A stretch of 64,000 nucleotides of DNA from Aphrocallistes beatrix (Eukaryota > Porifera > Hexactinellida > Sceptrulophora > Aphrocallistidae): the NCBI GenBank assembly GCA_963281255.1, contig OY725501.1, positions 2,457,674 through 2,521,673 on the forward strand, given 5' to 3'. Positions 57,655 to 64,000 of this stretch are shown here, one piece after another (position 1 is the stretch's first letter; each line of letters opens with the position of its first letter). The notes below the pieces were generated by a model, which did not search any database, was not told the DNA's origin, and saw only the letters and a program-made list of their open reading frames with translations. A program made the position numbers and the translations under genes.

Positions 57655-58275
57655 ATCATGATCTAGGTACCACACTGGATCATGATCTAGGTACCACACT
57701 GGATCATGATCTAGGTACTACACTGGATCATGATCTGTGTACTATTGGATCATGATCTGTGTACTATTGGATCATGATCTGGGTACTATTGGATCATGAT
57801 CTGTGTACTATTGGATCATGATCTGTGTACTATTGGATCATGATCTGTGTACTATTGGATCATGATCTGTGTACTATTGGATCATGATCTGGGTACTATT
57901 GTATCATGATCTGGGTACTATTGTATCATGATCTGTGTACTATTGGATCATGATCTGTGTACTATTGGATCATGATCTGTGTACTATTGGATCATGATCT
58001 GGGTACTATTGGATCATGATCTGGGTACTATTGGATCATGATCTGTGTACTATTGGATCATGATCTGTGTACTATTGGATCATGATCTGGGTACTATTGG
58101 ATCATGATCTGGGTACTATTGGATCATGATCTGGGTACTATTGGATCATGATCTGTGTACTATTGGATCATGATCTGGGTACTATTGTATCATGATCTTG
58201 GTACTATTGGATCATGATCTGTGTACTATTGGATCATGATCTGTGTACTATTGGATCATGATCTGGGTACTATTT
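57655..58275 (-). repeat. Right satellite array, GGATCATGATCTG units
   Basis: Nearly 30 units of GGATCATGATCTGTGTACTATT and variants, reverse complement of the left array but longer. Confidence 0.9.
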
Positions 58276-58279
58276 GTTA

Positions 58280-59763
58280 TATGGAATAACGATGTTTAGT
58301 TAGAATACAGATTGCATCTTGACAGCTGGTATGTGTCCCATGTGTCCTCACACTCTTTTTTTAACAATTTTGGAGATGACTTAAAATTATTGGGCACTCG
58401 ACTCTCCAATTGAATGATCCAATTGTGGGAATAAAATATAAATTCCTTGACTTTTTAGATGGAGGGGTATATTTAAATAGATATTATTACTTTTATTCCA
58501 CTTTATGATTTCAACGATGCTAAAAATGCAGCTGTTAATAGTAACAGAGCCTTTTAACTGTTAACAACAATTTTATATCTTTAACAACTATTGAAATAAT
58601 ATAATTTGCTACAGTACAATAAAGCAGGAACTATCAGATATAATGAGAATACAGTCGAAACTGTTTTTTTTCTTACACCGGGTTATTCTTACTTATCGTT
58701 TTTTCTTACTGTTTCAGAATATTTCTAGTGTAAAAAATTTCCATTGGCTTTTACTCACTATCGTTTTTTCTTACAGTTTGAACCTGTAAAGAAATAGTAA
58801 GAGAAACCCGGTTTCGACTTTATTTGCAATTGACAAAAAACAAGAGCAAAAAATATAGGAAACTTAAAATTTGATTAGTTCAATTTACTTATTAAAATTC
58901 TCTTAAACGATTAAATATAGTGGAACGTAATGTAGTGTAAACTTGTCTATTATTAGAAGTGATTTACAGACAATTACGAAAAATTCATTGTTTTATGCCT
59001 CTCCGAACAAACGTGACACAGTCCACATCCGAAAACCGGGGTAAGTCGGGACCAGAGCTGGGCGCCCCGGTTTTCGAGTGATTAGATGTACTGTATCAAG
59101 TTAGCATAGCTCGTGACAAAAACAAAGCATTTTAAGAGAAATAATCTTGGGTCCGTGTAAACTAGCATCCTCAATCATTATGCTATAGTAAGACCACTCC
59201 AAAAAGTGGTACGGCTCTCACATACCCGCCAAACCTGTTGTTCCACAACAGGTTTGAATAGTACTATATAGTACGTATGTACACACTACACAGTCAGTCT
59301 GTCACACATAGATATTACATTGATGACAGTAAAATGTGTACTTTGACTCTAATTCATCGTGGCACTCACACTCATAAATGATGTGTAATAACTTTTCATA
59401 CATTAAGCATACACAAATGGAATATTTTAAAGTAAAAACATAATTTTGCAAAGAAAAATATCATCCAAACTCGCCCCGGTTTCCGAGAGTAATTTGTGTA
59501 GGATACGACCATATTTTCCGGATACGCCCCGGTTTTCGGAAGTGGACTGTATTAGATCGGAAATTGTCACTTGCATCAATGTCGGAGCAGTACTTTTCCT
59601 CTCTTTCTCGTTTTCCTAGACAAATTTCAATTGTTTTGGAATTACCATTTACTTTAAACGAACTTTTCTGGTGAAGGGGAATGTTAACAATTTGAAGCAA
59701 CTTTCATGAGTGCAATGTTCATGAGTGCAATGCAGATATCCTATATATTCGTTGAAATTAGTG
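58280..59763. other. Intergenic with two MITEs
   Basis: 58652-58812 has inverted ends ACAGTCGAAACTG and CGGTTTCGACT with TTCTTAC-like repeats inside. 59019-59549 is a 531-bp MITE with ends CAGTCCACATCCGAAAACCG and CGGTTTTCGGAAGTGGACTG. No gene is supported; the 79-codon minus frame at 59461-59700 overlaps the MITE end. Confidence 0.6.
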
Positions 59764-59779
59764 TGCCCATAGCCTACTG

Positions 59780-61126
59780 TACAGGGTGTCCCATAATTAT
59801 TGTCGTATAGAATATTTTAAACTTCTGTTTATAGTATTCCTGGTTCGCTCTCTATATACTTTCTTTTCATGTGATATGTATTACTATGAATCAACTTTCG
59901 AATTGAAATAGAACCTTGTAATAAATTCCAATTGTTGCACGAGTTTGGACGATTTTATCATCGGAGTATAATTCTACCGAAATGGATGTCGTAAACTCGA
60001 AAGAATCACTGAGAAACAGGGCCGTTGGTATGATCATTGGTGGCATGCTTCAGAAAAATGTTGCCATGTGTCTGGATAAACCACTCAGAACAATTCAACG
60101 CTGGTGGGCAAGATATAGACGAGGAGAAGATCTTGGACATAAGCCTGGTGCTGGGCCTCCATCAAGAGTGTCGAGGGAAGCAAAAATTATTATGTCCAAA
60201 TCTCTCGGGAAAATCCGCAACTCGACTAGAAAAATCGCTACCAAATTGAAGAGAAAGGGTTACAATATCTCTAAATCGACAGTACATCGATATTTGAAGG
60301 TGACTCTAGGCGCAAATGCCTATAAAAGACCGAAAATTCCCAAATTAAGTGAGAAACAGATACAAAACCGTCTTAACTTTTGTATTGAAAGACAAAATTG
60401 GGACTTGGGGGAATGGAAGCGAGTCCTATGGAGTGATGAATCGCCATTTGAATTGTTTCACTCAACTTCAGCCCAGAATGACAGAGTTTGGTCAACTGAC
60501 AGCTCCGGAATATCACCTCGCGAAAAAGTTAAAAATCCCCCTAAAGTGATGGTCTGGGCGGTTATGAGCTATCGTGCTCTCTCAGAGTTACATTTCGTTC
60601 CGCCTAAACAGACAGTAACTTCTCAGTACTATACAGAAGAGGTATTGGAGAAATCCTATAGTACTGCGGTGAGTCGTTCTAGGAATACAGGGGATACTTT
60701 GACCAGGAAGTTATTACCAGACATGTCTCGAGCAATTTTCATGCAAGACGGTGCTCCTGCACACACCGCAAATCGGACACAGGAATGGTGCAGGAACAAC
60801 ATGTCTGGTTTCTGGGCCAAAGGAATATGGCCTGGCAACTCGCCGGATTTAAATCCGATAGAAAATCTGTGGAGTATTTTGCAGGAGAAGCTGAATGATA
60901 TGAAGTCCTCAACGAATCTCCAACAGTTATCGGCGAATCTCAAAGTTGCCTGGGCTAATATCAACCCCTCGATCCTGGAGAATTTAGTGGCTGGTATGCC
61001 AGCTCGTATTGCTAAATGCATACAATTGAATGGAAGATATATTGGTAAATAATGGTTAAGATCTGATACATTTAACCTATAATAAGACAACATAGAAACA
61101 TACGACAATAATTATGGGACACCCTG
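59780..61126 (+). mobile_element. Tc1/mariner-like transposon, full length (1347 bp)
   Basis: Inverted ends CAGGGTGTCCCATAATTATT and AATAATTATGGGACACCCTG (about 26 bp, apparently identical) enclose one intact transposase gene. TA is duplicated at both borders (59778-59779, 61127-61128). Near-identical ends and an unbroken ORF indicate recent movement. Confidence 0.95.
59982..61052 (+). CDS. Tc1/mariner-like transposase, DD37E (356 aa)
   Basis: Cut-and-paste transposase of the IS630-Tc1-mariner superfamily. The N-terminal 105 residues form two helix-turn-helix units (PLRTIQRWWARYRRG; ISKSTVHRYLK). Catalytic residues are D152 in LWSDESPF, D256 in MQDGAPAHTA and E294 in SPDLNPIENLW. The D256-E294 gap is 37 residues, unlike the 34 of classical Tc1 and mariner, and matches the known DD37E groups. 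No stop or shift is present. The start at 59982 leaves about 200 bp to the left end, normal for these elements. Confidence 0.95.
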   Translation: MDVVNSKESLRNRAVGMIIGGMLQKNVAMCLDKPLRTIQRWWARYRRGEDLGHKPGAGPPSRVSREAKIIMSKSLGKIRNSTRKIATKLKRKGYNISKSTVHRYLKVTLGANAYKRPKIPKLSEKQIQNRLNFCIERQNWDLGEWKRVLWSDESPFELFHSTSAQNDRVWSTDSSGISPREKVKNPPKVMVWAVMSYRALSELHFVPPKQTVTSQYYTEEVLEKSYSTAVSRSRNTGDTLTRKLLPDMSRAIFMQDGAPAHTANRTQEWCRNNMSGFWAKGIWPGNSPDLNPIENLWSILQEKLNDMKSSTNLQQLSANLKVAWANINPSILENLVAGMPARIAKCIQLNGRYIGK

Positions 61127-61963
61127 TATATAAGGCCTCAGAGTAACTTGACTAGGGATGCGTTAGAAGATGGTTGAACTAATAATTGAGCTGCCTTAAA
61201 TCATTAACAAAGCACAATAGAGCTTAGGAATGTATTACCAGCATATATAAATATGGTGTCAAAGTACTCATATCCGTTGTTAAAATTTAGATTAGTCAAC
61301 ATATGGTTGCGCAATAGGGTATATTTGTGACTAATTTGGTGATTTTCAGAGGTCGTTTAAGGGCACTTCTAAGTGTTTTTATTATAAAACTTTTCGCATA
61401 GAACTGAGATATGAATGGGTTAATACGAAAAATTTGGATTTTTTCATGGAATGTTGCTACATTCCAATGTAGCTATGGAAACGTGTTTTGGTCAGTTGGG
61501 CTTATATCTTGAAAACCGCGATAGCTAGACATTCGAAAGTAATTCCATTTGATAGCCAAGACTATTTCCTATTAAGTGATATTATAATTTATTTGTCTAA
61601 ATTTAATGGTTTACGAGTTATTAGACAATTTATCATTGGTCACATTCGGGAATTTGAATCTTGTAAACCATTTAATTCAGACGTCGAAATTATACTAAGA
61701 AGTGCCCTTAAACGACCTCTGAAAATCACCAAATTAGTCACAAATATACCCTATTGCGCAACCATATGGTGACTAATCTAAATTTTAACAACGGATATGA
61801 GTACTTCGACACCTATTTATATATGCTGGTAATACATTCCTAAGCTCTATTGTGCTTTGTTAATGATTTAAGGCAGCTCAATTATTAGTTCAACCATCTT
61901 CTACCGCATCCCTAGTCCCAAATTCGCAAGTTACTCTGAGGCCTTATTATAGTAGGCTATGGT

Positions 61964-63024
61964 GTGCCAAACATTTTAAGACACAATCAGTATTGGTAAA
62001 TTCTTGGTCATATTCAGAAGTGATTTATTGCAGAACAATTAACAATTACTAATAGAGAGAAATAAAATAGAGTCTATTTAAATTTTCCACTGCAGTCTAA
62101 ACGCACATCATTGCCGTCGGAAGCTCATAGAAAGTGATAATACCATTGTCACCAAGTAATCAAAAGTGTTAAGGCTCATCTACCTAATCGTCTATAGAAC
62201 TAATACAGTTTATTAAAAAAAAGTGGTAAGGCCATGGCATTACCAGCCGTACCGCTTCATATAGCTATGCAATTCATCACATTCTTCAGCGCCGAAACCC
62301 TATATATGTTCAAATGGGGGGCATTCCCCCCCCCCCAAATGAAACCCTACATTGCTACCCATATGCGATCCCAGAGTATAAAACCTGGTGCCGCCCCTGT
62401 CTCGATCCCATCTCCAACCTCGTCCTCTTAGCCAGGGCGGCATTGAGGGAGGCGGATAGGGCGCTCAAAGCCTTTTTTTCGGCGCCACATCTAGGCTGCT
62501 AGCCAACTACGTATATACGAATATGATGCATTTCACTGATCAAAATACAATAATGTAGCTGAAATACCAAGAGTTCTTACCGAATACGCAATTAGCTATC
62601 TCAGGTTTACCTCCTTTCTTAGTTTAATTTGGTATAGCAACACAAACTTGCAACATTTAGACTAATTATTGAAATTTATAATGCAAAAACTTTAAAACTG
62701 GCATCACAAGACTAAATTTCAGTGAAAATAGCCTCTCAGCTCTCACAGATAGAATAGGAGTATATGCAACGCCTCTACATTCTTGAGATAATGGTACGTG
62801 TAACACAAAGTATTGTGTCACCAACCAAATGGAAGCACACTCCCATGAGTCCCAACCCCTGTGAGGGATTCTTAATTTAATGTTAACTCAATAAAAATAG
62901 AAATTCTATAAAATTTAATTCTCAATCGAAGCAAAGCCTAACAAGAAAGTGATATTTCAAATTGCATGAAACGGAGTGATCTGTAATTAAATGCGCGGTG
63001 AAACATATTTCAATTGATTCGGGA
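61964..63024. other. Intergenic, no clear gene
   Basis: AT-rich spacer. 62230-62505 is GC-richer, with a C-run and two overlapping frames, one ending LARAALREADRALKAFFSAP. It may be a piece of a decayed gene, but no family is recognised. Confidence 0.35.
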
Positions 63025-63457
63025 TTAGGACGGCTTTATCCCAGCTGCTTCTTGCTGCTGCATAGCGACTAGCTTCTTCCCCACTTCCTCGTGGATCTCC
63101 ATGTACTTGGCTACACACCGGTCTATGCAGACAGTTTCTCCCTTCGTCAAGTCACTGTCGTGGTATTTGCTGGCGATGCACTTGCTGAAGCATGCGTTGG
63201 TTAACCTAAGCAGTAATACTGTTAAAACCGGATGTACAATTTATCATGTTCAATAACGCACCAGTAGAATGTGTTAATTAGTTATATCTATACGTATACT
63301 TGCTCATAGTGCATCGTAATGAAAAGTGTGCCTCCACCCTGCTGTATATCTATATACTATTGTTGTTTTAAGAAGAGAAATAGACTTACTTGTCGTACAG
63401 GTCTGACATCATCTCTAACTCCACAGATGCGAAGAGCTCAGCTTGTTTAGGATCCAT
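63025..63457 (-). CDS. TIMM10: Mitochondrial import chaperone Tim10, two exons (82 aa)
   Basis: Join (minus): 63457-63390, 63205-63025, 249 nt, with donor GACAA|GTAAGT and acceptor CTGCTTAG|G completing a Lys codon. Small Tim proteins carry membrane proteins across the intermembrane space of mitochondria. The twin C-x3-C motifs are present: CFSKC (about 28-32) and CIDRC (about 53-57). ELEMMSDLYDKLTNAC, KYHDSDLTKGE and AKYMEIHEEVGKKL follow the Tim10 consensus closely, which separates it from Tim9, Tim8 and Tim13. Length is normal (human 90 aa). The gene was too fragmented for simple ORF calling. A MITE lies about 160 bp upstream of the start. Confidence 0.95.
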
Positions 63458-63620
63458 GTCTTACTTTGGGACTGAAGTAAAGTGCTTAAACTTGAAAATC
63501 ACGTTTCAATCAAATGGGATGTTAACATGGACTATTCAGATTATTTAAATGCTAATTCAGCACCACTTCCTTCAGGGGCAGAGTGGTGGGGCAGGCCTTT
63601 AAAAGTTTAAAATCACAATA

Positions 63621-63774
63621 CAGTTGACTCCGCTTAATCGGGACGCTTTTATCCCGATTAAGCGGAGTTCCTGATTAACTGAGGAAATGTAGTATTAGCT
63701 TCTATGTATGGGAACCATTCCGTTCCTGGAGACTTGTCCCAATTCAGCGGTTGTCCCGATTAAGCGGAGTTGAC
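63621..63774. repeat. MITE upstream of TIMM10
   Basis: The left end CAGTTGACTCCGCTTAATCG and the right end CGATTAAGCGGAGTTGACT are inverted, and a third copy of the motif lies inside. TA flanks both sides. About 154 bp. Confidence 0.8.
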
Positions 63775-64000
63775 TATTTTGAAATCGCAAAATGAATTCT
63801 CGTAAAATAGTGATGAATCATTAAATGTATGAGATCGTATAAATAAAACACGAGAACGAGAAGTAAATAATTTGAAGACTTATCTTTGAAAATCAATGGA
63901 TACAATCTAAATAGGATATTACTCTAACGTCTTCCAACAACATAAAATAATTACTTCTAATCATTCCATTCTAGAATGCTGTGACGGTGAACTCCTACAA

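Larger units (their letters stand above)
52157..58279. mobile_element. 6.1-kb element bounded by inverted satellite arrays
   Basis: The left edge TAACAAATAGTACCCAGATC and the right edge GATCTGGGTACTATTTGTTA are inverted. Each end is a tandem array of about 22-bp units around ATCATGAT (left 52160-52525, right 57655-58275). Further in, a pair of inverted arms of about 545 bp (52731-53275 and 56540-57092) follows. The centre holds decayed coding sequence (55255-56345) and nested MITEs. I know no named family with this layout. No clean target duplication was found. Confidence 0.7.
59766..61963. repeat. Family C palindromic element, copy 4, split by a transposon
   Basis: The left tip CATAGCCTACTG (59766 onward) continues, after the transposon, as TATAAGGCCTCAGAGTAACTTG. 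The right end is CTTATTATAGTAGGCTATG near 61963. The empty site can be read directly: CCTACTG-TA-TATAAGG as in copy 3. Part of the central palindrome is deleted. Confidence 0.85.

Noticed and set aside
62234-62502. Two overlapping frames with proline-rich starts
   Set aside because: They pass through a C-run, overlap each other in different frames and match nothing I recognise; kept only as a note on a possible decayed gene.

Overview
This window is AT-rich eukaryotic DNA from an animal. The genes have GT-AG introns, AATAAA signals follow several stop codons, and about half of the sequence is DNA-transposon debris. A death-domain NACHT-LRR receptor and a full-length RNF213 (mysterin) homologue point to a metazoan. 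Mixed giant exons, dense MITEs and NLRs of this layout would fit a sponge or another early-branching invertebrate, but the phylum cannot be proven from this sequence.

Left part (1-9 kb). A five-exon minus-strand gene, reconstructed here by splice-phase matching, encodes a 257-aa THOC7-like THO/TREX subunit. Its introns hold two other genes: an intact intronless MRE11 on the same strand (4462-6342) and, on the opposite strand, a 250-aa protein with an N-terminal ubiquitin-like domain ending in RGG followed by a Cys-rich domain (2258-3010).

Centre (8.9-45.9 kb). Ten minus-strand exons join in matching phases into one ORF of 5188 codons, an RNF213 homologue close to the human length of about 5200 aa. 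Two giant exons (8541 and 5376 nt) carry the AAA core and the E3-like C-terminal half. Walker A and B motifs of two AAA units are intact, but no RING or RZ-type zinc-finger cysteine pattern is visible. The introns hold MITEs, a complete hAT transposon with a perfect 8-bp target duplication, long palindromic elements, satellite foldbacks, and an antisense OTU-type cysteine protease gene.

Right part (46-64 kb). A single-exon NLR (death fold, NACHT, LRR; 1150 aa) ends 277 bp upstream of the RNF213 start, on the same strand. Next come a 6.1-kb element whose ends are inverted satellite arrays, a full-length Tc1/mariner-like transposon with a DD37E spacing inserted into an older palindromic element, and a two-exon TIMM10 gene.

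Four of the host genes touch ubiquitin biology or innate immunity: an RNF213-type AAA protein, a ubiquitin-like protein, an OTU protease and an NLR. This may be chance, but the neighbourhood is worth testing. Gene models rest on reading splice sites and phases by eye; there are no transcripts or database searches behind them.
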